NCBI GenBank assembly: GCA_001595945.1
Contig: LSSI01000075.1
Location: 1 to 34,885 of the forward strand
Reading direction: 5' to 3'
From: Thermoplasmatales archaeon SM1-50
GTDB lineage: Archaea > Thermoplasmatota > E2 > DHVEG-1
DNA: 34,885 nucleotides
A program made the translations under genes and the position numbers. The notes beneath the pieces are model-generated. The model was not told the DNA's origin, searched no databases, and saw nothing but the letters and a program-made list of their open reading frames with translations. Every line of letters begins with the position of its first letter. Within the stretch, counting starts at the first letter, position 1. Below are positions 25,838 to 34,089 of this stretch, one piece after another.

Positions 25838-27154
25838 TTAGAACGCATTCACTGTTTTTTCAACGATTACTAACGCTTCGTCGATTTCTTCAGAGGTGAT
25901 ATTTAACGGTGGTCGGAATCGTATCGTGATAGAGCCACAGGTCAGAACAAGAAGTCCATTGGCGTATAGCTTCTCCCGAAGCTCGTCTCTTTTTTTTGGT
26001 GTTGGCAGGTCAAAGGCACACATCAAACCCCGTCCACGTGCATTAGAAATCTTCTGCGGGTAGTCCTTCTCGATTGTCTCTAATCCCTCAAGCAGTCGTT
26101 TTCCTTGGACTTCCGCGTTTTTCACTAACTGTTCTTCTTTAATAATCTCAAGGTATTTCTGACAGCGGACCATGTCGACAAGGTTTCCACCCCAGGTGGA
26201 ATTTAACCTGCTTGGGATAACAAAGACGTTGTCCTTTACTTCATCAACTCGGTTACTAACTATGATACCACAGACCTGTGTCTTCTTCCCAAATGCAATA
26301 ATGTCCGGTTCGAAATCAAAATGTTGGTACGCCCACATTCTCCCAGTCAATCCGACACCGCTTTGTACCTCATCGACAATGAACATCATCTCATAATCAT
26401 CACAAAGCTTGCGAAGTTTTTGGAAAAACTCCTTACGGAAATGGTTATCACCACCTTCACCCTGGATCGGTTCTATAATGAGAGCAGCGATATCATCTGG
26501 GTTTTGTGCCACTGCATCCTCTATCTGAGAAACCGCACGTTTTTCCCGCTCCTTTACATCCTTTAGGTTTCCATCCGTAAGTGGAAAGTGGATCTTCGGG
26601 TTGTCAATACGTGGCCAGTTGAATTTTGTGAAATATTTTATCTTATTCTGATTAAAAGTGTTAGTCATGGAAAGTGTATACCCGGTTCTACCGTGAAAAG
26701 CATCTTTGAAATGGATTACCTGCCTACCTTTCTTTCCTTTTCCTTGCTCTATGTTTTTTCGTATCTTCCAATCAAATGCGGTCTTAACACCGTTTTCTAT
26801 CGCAAGAGCTCCTCCCGCGACGAAGAAGAGATGGTGAAAATGTTTGGGCATCGCATGTTTGGCAAAAGCATCGACAAACTCAGCCATCTCAATAGTGTAG
26901 ACATCAGAGTTTGTTGGGTTGTTAATAGCGATTTCCCCTATTTTTTTTATAAAATCAGGAGTCGTCATTGCTGGATGGTTGCATCCGAGCGGCGCGGTTG
27001 CGAAAAACGAGAAACCATCAAGCAGATATCGCCCTATCCTGGAGTCATAAATTCTACATCCTTTGCTTTTCTTAAGGTCCAAGACAAGATCAAAGCCGTC
27101 TGCAAGCATGTATCTTCCAAGTGTTGTATGGACTTCTGTTGGTTTCATCGTCAT
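25838..27154 (-). CDS. lat: L-lysine 6-aminotransferase (lysine epsilon-aminotransferase)
   Basis: A 438-residue fold-type I, class III PLP aminotransferase. It would move the epsilon-amino group of lysine to 2-oxoglutarate, giving 2-aminoadipate 6-semialdehyde and glutamate. Visible family features are GRYLLDGFSFFATAPLGCNHP, HGRTGYTLSMTNT, the EPIQGEGGDNHF segment, D261-E262 in FIVDEVQSG and K290 in AFGKKTQVCG (Schiff base); FGKKTQVCG is particularly characteristic of LAT. Two ATGs lie close together (27154, 27148). A TATA-like box (attttataag, minus strand, about 27167-27177) fits leaderless initiation at the second. It lies downstream of genes for the two saccharopine-pathway enzymes, which make the same semialdehyde. 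Confidence 0.88.
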   Translation of the reverse strand: MTMKPTEVHTTLGRYMLADGFDLVLDLKKSKGCRIYDSRIGRYLLDGFSFFATAPLGCNHPAMTTPDFIKKIGEIAINNPTNSDVYTIEMAEFVDAFAKHAMPKHFHHLFFVAGGALAIENGVKTAFDWKIRKNIEQGKGKKGRQVIHFKDAFHGRTGYTLSMTNTFNQNKIKYFTKFNWPRIDNPKIHFPLTDGNLKDVKEREKRAVSQIEDAVAQNPDDIAALIIEPIQGEGGDNHFRKEFFQKLRKLCDDYEMMFIVDEVQSGVGLTGRMWAYQHFDFEPDIIAFGKKTQVCGIIVSNRVDEVKDNVFVIPSRLNSTWGGNLVDMVRCQKYLEIIKEEQLVKNAEVQGKRLLEGLETIEKDYPQKISNARGRGLMCAFDLPTPKKRDELREKLYANGLLVLTCGSITIRFRPPLNITSEEIDEALVIVEKTVNAF

Positions 27155-27253
27155 ACGATCAACTCACTTATAAAATCGGATTATTCTCTGTTTGAGCGGT
27201 ATATTTCTTTGTTATAAAATGATATCGGTAGTCTACTGCGCAATACAAAATTA

Positions 27254-28579
27254 CTATACTAAGGGTGTGGTTTTCTCCGTAAATATGATACCAAAGTCCT
27301 TAAGTTCATCTAAAATGGGATTATAGATCTCTGGGATGACTGGGATATGAACACCGGTTAGGGTGATTTGCTTGTTTAGTATCATTTTTACTGCTATAGC
27401 AGAAGGAAGTGCAACAGTACGAGCCACTGAAGTATCCCCATTAGGTATGCCATAATCAACCAATGTTGAGGTGACATATTCCTTTTTTGTGGAATACTCG
27501 GCAATGAACTCATGATGCATGACGATCATATCCCGTTCTTGTTTACCCATAGACATCTTCTGCAGGGTTAATACGTTGAGGTAATCTAATGGTGTATTCT
27601 TTTCTTTTGGAAGCGGTTCATCACCAAAAAGACCAAGCCATTCAAACCGCTTGATGACTGCAGCATACGGTTTAAGACCAAGATGTTTTGCCGTTATTTG
27701 TGGAAGAGAATCCAACGATTTCGTACCGATGAAATATCTGGTGAGATCTCCATAGGTTTTTCCTGTAAAACCCTTAGGCAGTTCCTCGCTAAGCCAGCCA
27801 AGGGTAGCAATCGTACGAAGGGTCTCACACCACCCGGTCATCCGAAAGGTTCCACGGTATACAGTTCTGGCGTGTTCCAGACCATAGATGTCTTTGTAAG
27901 GTAATGAATTACGGTTTGGGTAGTTCTCAAATGTCCCGACACCAGTGATATCCTGTAAATAGTAATTCTCAAATAATTGTTCACCAGGAATAGAGATTTC
28001 TTTTCCATTTTCAAGCCATTTTGCTGCATTTCGGGACGCGAGAAGAACACCACGGGGTGACCAGGAGAACTTATACCCGAACGGATTATTGTTCGCTTCA
28101 TGGGCGGGAAGCGCACCAGTGGTTGACTTAAAGCTGATGATTCTTCCTTTATTCTTTTTGATATCATGGATGATCCGCATCGCTGACATATGGTCAATGC
28201 CAGGGTCTAGACCACATTCATTCAGAATTAGAATCCCCGCATCCCTTGCTTTCTTGTCTAGCGTGTGCATCGCGTCACTGACATAGGACGTGGTGACCAT
28301 ATGTTTCTTATACGAAATGCACATCTCCGCGACCTTCACATGATAGGTATACGGTAAAAGACTGACGACAATATCTGCCTTGGAGATAAAATCCTCTACT
28401 TTTTTATCATCGGTGACATCTAATGAATACGCCTCTCCATGTGCATCCCCATCGATTATCTGTTCTGCTTTCCTGACGGTTCTGCTTGCCATTATCACTT
28501 GAAAATCGGGATGATTCAAAAGGTAGCGAATCATTGGTCGCGACACCATGCCTGCACCAAGAACAAGTATTTTCTTCAT
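27254..28579 (-). CDS. Saccharopine dehydrogenase (glutamate-forming, LYS9/AASS-C type)
   Basis: Would oxidise saccharopine to 2-aminoadipate semialdehyde plus glutamate with NAD(P)+, or run in the reverse, biosynthetic direction. The 441-residue protein has an N-terminal Rossmann fold (ILVLGAGMVSRPMIRYL), then ADIVVSLLPYTYH, and the diagnostic ECGLDPGIDHMSAM and NNPFGYKFSWSPRGVL stretches with ENYPNRNSLPYKDIYG. All of these have close counterparts in the C-terminal half of animal AASS and in yeast Lys9. The C-terminal half is the saccharopine-dehydrogenase substrate domain. The gene lies 58 bp after the LKR-like gene and about 100 bp before lat on the minus strand. The reaction direction cannot be read from sequence. 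Confidence 0.88.
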   Translation of the reverse strand: MKKILVLGAGMVSRPMIRYLLNHPDFQVIMASRTVRKAEQIIDGDAHGEAYSLDVTDDKKVEDFISKADIVVSLLPYTYHVKVAEMCISYKKHMVTTSYVSDAMHTLDKKARDAGILILNECGLDPGIDHMSAMRIIHDIKKNKGRIISFKSTTGALPAHEANNNPFGYKFSWSPRGVLLASRNAAKWLENGKEISIPGEQLFENYYLQDITGVGTFENYPNRNSLPYKDIYGLEHARTVYRGTFRMTGWCETLRTIATLGWLSEELPKGFTGKTYGDLTRYFIGTKSLDSLPQITAKHLGLKPYAAVIKRFEWLGLFGDEPLPKEKNTPLDYLNVLTLQKMSMGKQERDMIVMHHEFIAEYSTKKEYVTSTLVDYGIPNGDTSVARTVALPSAIAVKMILNKQITLTGVHIPVIPEIYNPILDELKDFGIIFTEKTTPLV

Positions 28580-28637
28580 GATGGTACCTTCAATTATATC
28601 AAAGTTTTGAGCATTTTAAGCAGCGAATCAGATGTCC

Positions 28638-29945
28638 TTATAAATATTTGTTGATATACTGATACTGAGGGGTGAGTTTTCCTTGATAGAGGATAACCGC
28701 TTTTTTAATCTCATCTGGCAAAGCAACCATATTGAAATCATCGACCGTGAAATCAGCCTTCATAATCTGTGGGATAAACCGCAGAAGGGTTCTACTAAAC
28801 GATTCTGAGGACTCTTTGGGTAGTTCACAAGGGAGATTATCCACCGCCATGACGACCACGCCGTCTCCTTCATAACCATCCGTAATTGTATCAGTGACAG
28901 GGTTATATACAAAAACAGGGGCATCAGGGGATGTGATTTTCTCAGTGAATTCGATTGCACCGTTGACATCAGCACTGATATCACCTATCATCTTCAGACG
29001 AGGTTTTTCTAATTTGAGAAAAGATTTTTTCATATAATCTTTGGTAAGAAGGCGAGGATATCGATTGCTCCAGAAAATACAGTTCATTAGAATAGTAAGA
29101 TAAGGGACATAGCGATCAAATATAGAACGATATGCCTCAGGGTTGTTATAATAGTCCTGCAAATCAAATGTTTTACCCTTTGTAACTGGCTCAACCATAT
29201 GTTGTTCTTTGAATACAACCTTATAAAGGGTTCTGTTTGAGGCGGTCTTATATATGGATGCAAGATCTCCTGGCTGTATCTCCTTTACCTGTAGCGTATC
29301 AAGAATCTCCTGTGCACCATTGGAAACATTACCATACCCAGAGAAACCGATGATCAATGGTGTCAACGATGAGGGCAATCCATTGGTTTTTATATCCATA
29401 CCAATCGCGGTGAAATGATCTCGTATCTCATCAAGATCCTTATACTGAGTCGTCTGTTTGATCGCATTTATCGGAGAATCAAGATTCTCCCAGTTTAACC
29501 GACGTCCCAACATCCATAAGCTATCAACCATACCGGCAAGGCCAGCGAATCTGCCGAAAAACACAAGCCGTCTTCCTTTTTCATCGACGATGCGTTCATA
29601 ATCAATCAATGTGCAACCCATGTCCATCATTTTTTTTAACATCGGCATATTCTGCTTCTGTCCTTTGATAGTATGGGAGAAAAACACATAGGTCTTTCCT
29701 TTCTCAAAGATGTGAGTGGGGATTTCCTTTACCCCGAACACTACAGAACTTGGTGATAAACTATCCTGGACCTGGGCACCGATTATCCGATACAAATCAT
29801 CAGAGAAGATACGGATGACCGATGGTTGAATCACCGTCTTAATCCTATGTTTTTTTTGTAGCTCAACTATATGATCTGGGGTAAGCGGCACTCTTTTTTC
29901 CCAGCGGTTTTTATCCTCTCGTCTTATACCTATTGTTGCAGTCAT
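28638..29945 (-). CDS. Lysine-ketoglutarate reductase-like protein (AASS N-terminal half)
   Basis: A 435-residue protein of the alanine dehydrogenase/PNT superfamily. It starts IGIRREDKNRWEKRVPLTP, has the YVFFSHTIKGQKQNM segment, and carries a nucleotide-binding IIGFSGYGNVSNGAQEIL near the middle. These correspond to the lysine:2-oxoglutarate reductase half of AASS, where lysine and 2-oxoglutarate are reductively joined to saccharopine. The other half is encoded by the next gene, so the fused eukaryotic enzyme is split here. DISADVNGAIEFTEK near the C-terminus also matches this family. Upstream, an A/T box (tattaaataa, minus strand, about 29972-29981) sits some 30 nt before the ATG, implying a near-leaderless message. 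Confidence 0.86.
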   Translation of the reverse strand: MTATIGIRREDKNRWEKRVPLTPDHIVELQKKHRIKTVIQPSVIRIFSDDLYRIIGAQVQDSLSPSSVVFGVKEIPTHIFEKGKTYVFFSHTIKGQKQNMPMLKKMMDMGCTLIDYERIVDEKGRRLVFFGRFAGLAGMVDSLWMLGRRLNWENLDSPINAIKQTTQYKDLDEIRDHFTAIGMDIKTNGLPSSLTPLIIGFSGYGNVSNGAQEILDTLQVKEIQPGDLASIYKTASNRTLYKVVFKEQHMVEPVTKGKTFDLQDYYNNPEAYRSIFDRYVPYLTILMNCIFWSNRYPRLLTKDYMKKSFLKLEKPRLKMIGDISADVNGAIEFTEKITSPDAPVFVYNPVTDTITDGYEGDGVVVMAVDNLPCELPKESSESFSRTLLRFIPQIMKADFTVDDFNMVALPDEIKKAVILYQGKLTPQYQYINKYL

Positions 29946-30040
29946 GGAAGACCCTTATAATCCCTCATCAGTTGTTATTTAATAGGTTTTCCTGATAATT
30001 TAAAGCAGAAATATCAAAAAATATTCTTCTGATTAATCAT
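29946..30040. other. Intergenic region, upstream of the LKR-like gene
   Basis: Contains the TATA-like element noted for the LKR gene. Nothing gene-like is visible. It separates two minus-strand genes, so the propeller gene probably ends before it. Confidence 0.4.
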
Positions 30041-30114
30041 AAAAAGAAAAAAAAGTGAAGAGAGAGGGAAGATGAGAGGAGAAGGAGGAAGAAATAAAAA
30101 TTTCCCTCTCTCAC
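30041..30114 (-). terminator. Hairpin plus U-tract terminator after the beta-propeller gene
   Basis: An 11-bp perfect inverted repeat (30060-30070 with 30102-30112, GAGAGAGGGAA/TTCCCTCTCTC) with a 31-nt purine-rich loop is followed on the minus strand by T-rich DNA (eight T, then five T after one C). It starts 18 nt after the stop codon. This is a rare example here of a bacterial-style hairpin terminator. Confidence 0.55.
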
Positions 30115-30131
30115 CGGTCTGTGAGTATGAA

Positions 30132-32105
30132 CTACGAGAAACTGATATTTGTGATTTCGCTAAGATCTTGAAGGTCGTTCATCTTTACCATCGAATCTGA
30201 AAACGTGTACAGGACATTACCAATATACAACGTCCTGGTAATGTCCGTATTGGACATTCCCCAATACCAATAATAGTTCTCTGGGTGTTGCATCTGCTCC
30301 GGTGTCTGATGGGTTATCCTGCCCCTGAACTCAAAACCAGTCTCAAGGCTAAGTTGGTAGACGTACGCACCCTGGAAGGTGAATTCACCATAAAGGGGTT
30401 CCATCCCCTGGCTTGCGACGTATCGATCCTTGACCTCCTGCGTAATCTCGTAGAGGCTGACAGGGATAATAAGCAGTTCCTTTTCCCTGTCGAAGAGGAA
30501 TGCCTTATGATCATAGAGCGCTGGGCTGTCTGTCCCACGGTCGCCAATGACGATCTTGGCCATTTCTTTTGGGTTTTTGAAGTCACTAACGTCAAACAAC
30601 GCAATTTTAAGCCCCTGGATTGCGGCAAACGTCCCAACCGATGTATCAACTTCCTTTCCGATTCCAATGATATGGTCCTCATCATAGGGATGCAGGTAAT
30701 CCGAGTATCCAGGGATCTTTAACTCCCCAAGGATTTGTGGGTTGTAGGGGTCTGATAAATCAATGGTGAAGAGCGGGTCAACCCGGACGAAAGTGACAAG
30801 ATACGCGCGATTCCCAAGGAAACGGGCTGCGTAGATTGATTCACCAGGTGCTATGTTCTCTATCTTAGAAATTTGTTTGAGGTTTTCATCAAGGATGTAA
30901 ATGTTGTTGCTGGTCTGAGAGCCCTCCATCCAGTTATTTCCCGCAGTAGTAGCAATCCTGAAGAAACTATTGAACTCGTCCATCGAGAACTGGTTTAAGA
31001 TATGACCTGACACCTTTCCCTGCGCAATATAGTCGATTTCTCCAGCATCAATAGAGATTTTATGCAGAATAGTGATTTCCTCAGTGCTTGTTGATGAGGT
31101 GCTCTCTCCTCCAAATAAAAGAGGATAATAGGGGAAATGAACAGATGCGAGGAAAATACTATGCTTTGACACATACATGGTCTGCGAACTGCCAAGCATG
31201 AAACTTTTCTGTATAACGTCATTAGTGTCAAGGTTTAGTGAAATTACATGGGTCATGGTATCGGAAAGCTCAGGGACATCAACATAGTAGATGTCGCCAG
31301 AAGAGATGTTTTCAGTGACATTATCTATGCAGATCTGAGGTATGGAAAGGGTATAGTTCTTTTCATCAACAGCATAGAAGATTTGATAGGTGTATTCAGT
31401 TGCAACCACGTAGACATAATCATCAATCAAACGAGCATCATAGTATCCACCATCAATCCTTATTTCCTTAACCAGAGTTGGGTTTGTCCGTTCACTAATG
31501 TCATAGACATTAATCACGGTCTGTTGGATGTCATCCCACCACATACCAAGTCGTCCTGAATCCCCTTTTAAACCATCTTCTAGGATAGGATAGCCATAAA
31601 AATCACCAGAGTTTCCAAACACTACCAGGAGGTCGTCACGGATGAAGATGTTGCTAATGCTGACATTTGTTATGCGAAACTGAGCAAGAACCGCTGCTTC
31701 GAACACAGGGTACGCTTTGATGATATAGATTGTCTGATTTGCGACCACGTAGACGTAGGTTCCATCGGTTTTCACAATATCAGGTTCATCAACACCAACG
31801 ACCTGCACGTTAGTCGTTGAATAAGAAGGAGGCGCCTCACCACCTAACGATCCATCATTTGCTTCCCCTGATTCAGATTTGGCAAACACAATATTCATCG
31901 AGTCGTAATAGCGTCCTTGGTTTGCTGCTGATTCAAATCGTTTTTTTAAGAAAGAAAGTAGGTCCTCATATGATTCGAATGTATCGACTTTATACGTATA
32001 GGCGCCCTGGTCAAGTGGAGAAAAAACAACAATGGCTACAAGACTTGCGCACACTAGCAGGCTTACCAATAAGATTCCTGTTAATTGTTTTGTTTTCTTT
32101 TCCAT
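30132..32105 (-). CDS. Secreted beta-propeller domain protein (PF09826-like)
   Basis: A 657-residue protein. A signal or anchor sequence (KKTKQLTGILLVSLLVCASLVAIVVF) is followed by a short linker and the family signature YSTTNVQVVGVDEPDIVKTDG. Blade-like repeats follow, typically with hydrophobic strands plus YVYVV, INVYDIS, or a DLSDPYNPQILGELKIPGY segment. Such proteins occur in archaea and some bacteria; the function is unknown, possibly envelope-associated. With an uncleaved anchor the propeller would face outside. The track begins at GTG 32114, but ATG 32105 with TGTGATT immediately upstream (3-nt spacing from the motif) is better. A TATA-like element, actatataaac (minus strand, about 32154-32165), precedes it by about 50 nt. 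Confidence 0.88.
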   Translation of the reverse strand: MEKKTKQLTGILLVSLLVCASLVAIVVFSPLDQGAYTYKVDTFESYEDLLSFLKKRFESAANQGRYYDSMNIVFAKSESGEANDGSLGGEAPPSYSTTNVQVVGVDEPDIVKTDGTYVYVVANQTIYIIKAYPVFEAAVLAQFRITNVSISNIFIRDDLLVVFGNSGDFYGYPILEDGLKGDSGRLGMWWDDIQQTVINVYDISERTNPTLVKEIRIDGGYYDARLIDDYVYVVATEYTYQIFYAVDEKNYTLSIPQICIDNVTENISSGDIYYVDVPELSDTMTHVISLNLDTNDVIQKSFMLGSSQTMYVSKHSIFLASVHFPYYPLLFGGESTSSTSTEEITILHKISIDAGEIDYIAQGKVSGHILNQFSMDEFNSFFRIATTAGNNWMEGSQTSNNIYILDENLKQISKIENIAPGESIYAARFLGNRAYLVTFVRVDPLFTIDLSDPYNPQILGELKIPGYSDYLHPYDEDHIIGIGKEVDTSVGTFAAIQGLKIALFDVSDFKNPKEMAKIVIGDRGTDSPALYDHKAFLFDREKELLIIPVSLYEITQEVKDRYVASQGMEPLYGEFTFQGAYVYQLSLETGFEFRGRITHQTPEQMQHPENYYWYWGMSNTDITRTLYIGNVLYTFSDSMVKMNDLQDLSEITNISFS

Positions 32106-32153
32106 ACCAATCACATCTTTTTCTAAGATTATATTCCTGTTATATTTGTTGAA

Positions 32154-32165
32154 GTTTATATAGTG
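32154..32165 (-). promoter_or_regulatory. TATA box for the beta-propeller gene
   Basis: Minus strand reads cactatataaac, about 50 nt upstream of the ATG at 32105. It forms half of a divergent promoter region with the Cas4-like gene. Confidence 0.5.
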
Positions 32166-32228
32166 TCTGAAAACGTTTGGGAAAAACCAAATAACACCTT
32201 GGTGTTGTTTCGGTCATCCCCCATGTAG

Positions 32229-32237
32229 CTATAAATA
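32229..32237 (+). promoter_or_regulatory. TATA box for the Cas4-like gene
   Basis: ctataaata lies 24-32 nt before the ATG at 32261, the spacing expected if transcription begins at or next to the start codon (leaderless). Confidence 0.5.
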
Positions 32238-32260
32238 GAGCTGTATCATCAAGTAAATCG

Positions 32261-33066
32261 ATGGAAAAATTAAAAAATTACAGCAAGTCGGATGTGTTAA
32301 GCGCGTCTGAAATCGGTCAGTATACATACTGTTCATATGCTTGGTTATTGCAGCGCTATGGTTATAAAGCGGAATCGCCATTTCTGGAATCAGGAAAACG
32401 AACGCATATCGCATTAGGGAACAAAATCGAGGGTTTCGAAGCAAGGATGCAGGATGCACGATGGTATGCAATCCTTGGTTTTCTGGCATTGTGTCTTGCG
32501 TTTCTTTTATTTTCCTTTGGGGTGGTCTTATAAATATTTTCGTTGTCGGTCTTATTTTAGTTTTTATTGCAATCGTTTTTTTTGTACATGCAGTACATTT
32601 ACAATTCAATGTACGAAAAGGAAAAAAATCATTTGGGATGCCTGAAGGGATACTCCTGTATTCGGATCTGAATGTCCCTGCTACTCCGTTATTCTCCAAA
32701 CGTCTTCAGCTTTCGGGAAAACCTGACTGTATCGTGAAAAAAGAAAACCACTATCTTCCAGTGGAGGTGAAATCAGGAAGAGGCGCCCGTCCACATTTTA
32801 GTCAAATACTTCAGCTTGCTGCATATTGTCAAATCCTTGAGGATACGTCCGGCGTATTCGTGCCCGAGGGTATTTTGATATATAATAATTTACCATATAC
32901 TATTCCGTTTAACCCGAAATTACGCTACGAGCTTGAGTCGGTAATGAAAACCATGCGAGCCTCTTTACGAAGTGGGACAGTGAGAAGGAATCATAATGAT
33001 CCAAGGCGTTGCCGGCATTGTTCAATGAAACATTATTGCACTGAGGTGGTGCAGGAAGTAGGGTAA
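32261..33066 (+). pseudogene. Cas4-like PD-(D/E)XK nuclease with central membrane hairpin, split by a frameshift
   Basis: Two overlapping track ORFs (32261-32533 and 32461-33066) together encode one protein of about 270 residues. The first carries SASEIGQYTYCSYAWLL, the N-terminal cysteine region of Cas4/RecB-like nucleases, and the start of a hydrophobic segment. The second continues with a second hydrophobic helix, then GKPDCIV, VEVKSGR (D..ExK catalytic core), QILQLAAYC (motif QxxxY) and RRCRHCSMKHYC, completing the four-cysteine Fe-S site. The frame must shift by -1 near 32516-32533; one extra G in the GGGG run at 32519-32522 would join them. No cas genes or CRISPR array are nearby, so this is a solo Cas4-like protein, apparently membrane-anchored. 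A real mutation, assembly error or programmed frameshift are all possible. Confidence 0.72.
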
Positions 33067-33133
33067 TTCCATAAAAATAATATACTTATCTTGTATTGTA
33101 ACTCATCCATCTATGAACGCTATGGGATAGTGT

Positions 33134-34087
33134 ATGAAGAAAGGTCATGGCATTGGTTTCGGAAAGGCTATTTTGTTTAATGAACACTTTGTGGTGTATG
33201 GGATTCCATCGATTGTCTCTGCGATTGGAAGCTATACGGTCGCTAAAGTCGAACCATATGAGCAGGCAGGGTTCCTCCTTACAGACAAGCGACCAGCAAC
33301 ACCTAAATATAAGGAAGATAAGCTTGCGCAGCAGAAGGAATCCTTTGAATTGATGTTTAGGAAAATGGGTCTAAATCTCTCTAAGGAAGGAGTCAGTATC
33401 ACCCTTGAGGGAAATCTTTACGCCGCAAGTGGTATTGGTGCCTCCGCTGCTTCTTGTGTCGCAGTTGCACGTGCGCTTGCTGAATACTATGAAATGAGTT
33501 TATCTGATGATGAAATCAATGAGGTCGCCTATGAAGGTGAGAAAGGATATCATGGGAACCCGTCTGGTGTGGATAACACAGCATCGACATATGGAGGGTT
33601 AATCTGGTTCCAGAAAGGGGAAAAGAATGTTATCGATCGGATCACGTTGACAAATCCTGTTGAGATTGTCATTGGTAACACTGGGAAAGTGACAGATACG
33701 AAACTCGCTGTGGAAGGAGTTAAGCAGCGTAAGGAGAACAACCCGAAGAAATATGAGGAGGTTTTCGATCGTGCAGAGAACATTGCGTATCTTGCGAAAC
33801 GAGCGATTCATGATGGATCGTTGCAGGAGGTTGGTAAATTGATGAACGAAAACCATAAGCTGCTGCAGCAGATAGAGGTCTCCTCGCGCGAATTAGATTT
33901 CCTTGTCAGTGTCGCCCGTGAATCTGGTGCGTTTGGTGCGAAGCTGACCGGTGGTGGTCTAGGGGGCAACATGATTGCACTAACACCAGGAAAAGAATTG
34001 CAAAATAAGGTTGCAACCGCGATTGAAAAGGAAGGGTTTCAGACCGTGAAAACCGTCATTGGGGCGTCACGTGAGAGTGTGGAGTAG
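33134..34087 (+). CDS. mvk: Mevalonate kinase (GHMP family)
   Basis: Makes mevalonate 5-phosphate from mevalonate and ATP for archaeal lipid isoprenoids. The 317-residue protein has an N-terminal GFGKAILFNEHFVVYG motif with the conserved Lys and Glu-His, the GHMP phosphate loop LYAASGIGASAASC (about 95-108), GNPSGVDNTAS with catalytic D147, and KLTGGGLGGNMIAL near the C-terminus. Phosphomevalonate kinases and related GHMP enzymes share the fold, but NEHFVVYG with GNPSGVDN is typical of mevalonate kinase. The ATG follows GGGATAGTGT. Its TAG ends two bases before the ATG of the UbiD-family gene, indicating a two-gene operon. Confidence 0.92.
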   Translation: MKKGHGIGFGKAILFNEHFVVYGIPSIVSAIGSYTVAKVEPYEQAGFLLTDKRPATPKYKEDKLAQQKESFELMFRKMGLNLSKEGVSITLEGNLYAASGIGASAASCVAVARALAEYYEMSLSDDEINEVAYEGEKGYHGNPSGVDNTASTYGGLIWFQKGEKNVIDRITLTNPVEIVIGNTGKVTDTKLAVEGVKQRKENNPKKYEEVFDRAENIAYLAKRAIHDGSLQEVGKLMNENHKLLQQIEVSSRELDFLVSVARESGAFGAKLTGGGLGGNMIALTPGKELQNKVATAIEKEGFQTVKTVIGASRESVE

Positions 34088-34089
34088 GT

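Noticed and set aside
26588-27217. 209-aa plus-strand ORF antisense to the lysine aminotransferase gene
   Set aside because: It is the reverse-frame shadow of lat, whose class III aminotransferase motifs are clear; the antisense translation has no recognisable domain.
28638-29945. Alanine dehydrogenase or transhydrogenase subunit
   Set aside because: Same superfamily, but the GNVSNGAQEIL nucleotide motif, the IRREDKNRWEKRVPL start and the adjacent saccharopine dehydrogenase fit the LKR family better.
32261-33066. Cas4-like gene as part of a CRISPR-Cas locus
   Set aside because: No cas1, cas2, effector genes or direct-repeat array occur in the window; solo Cas4-like proteins are common in archaea.
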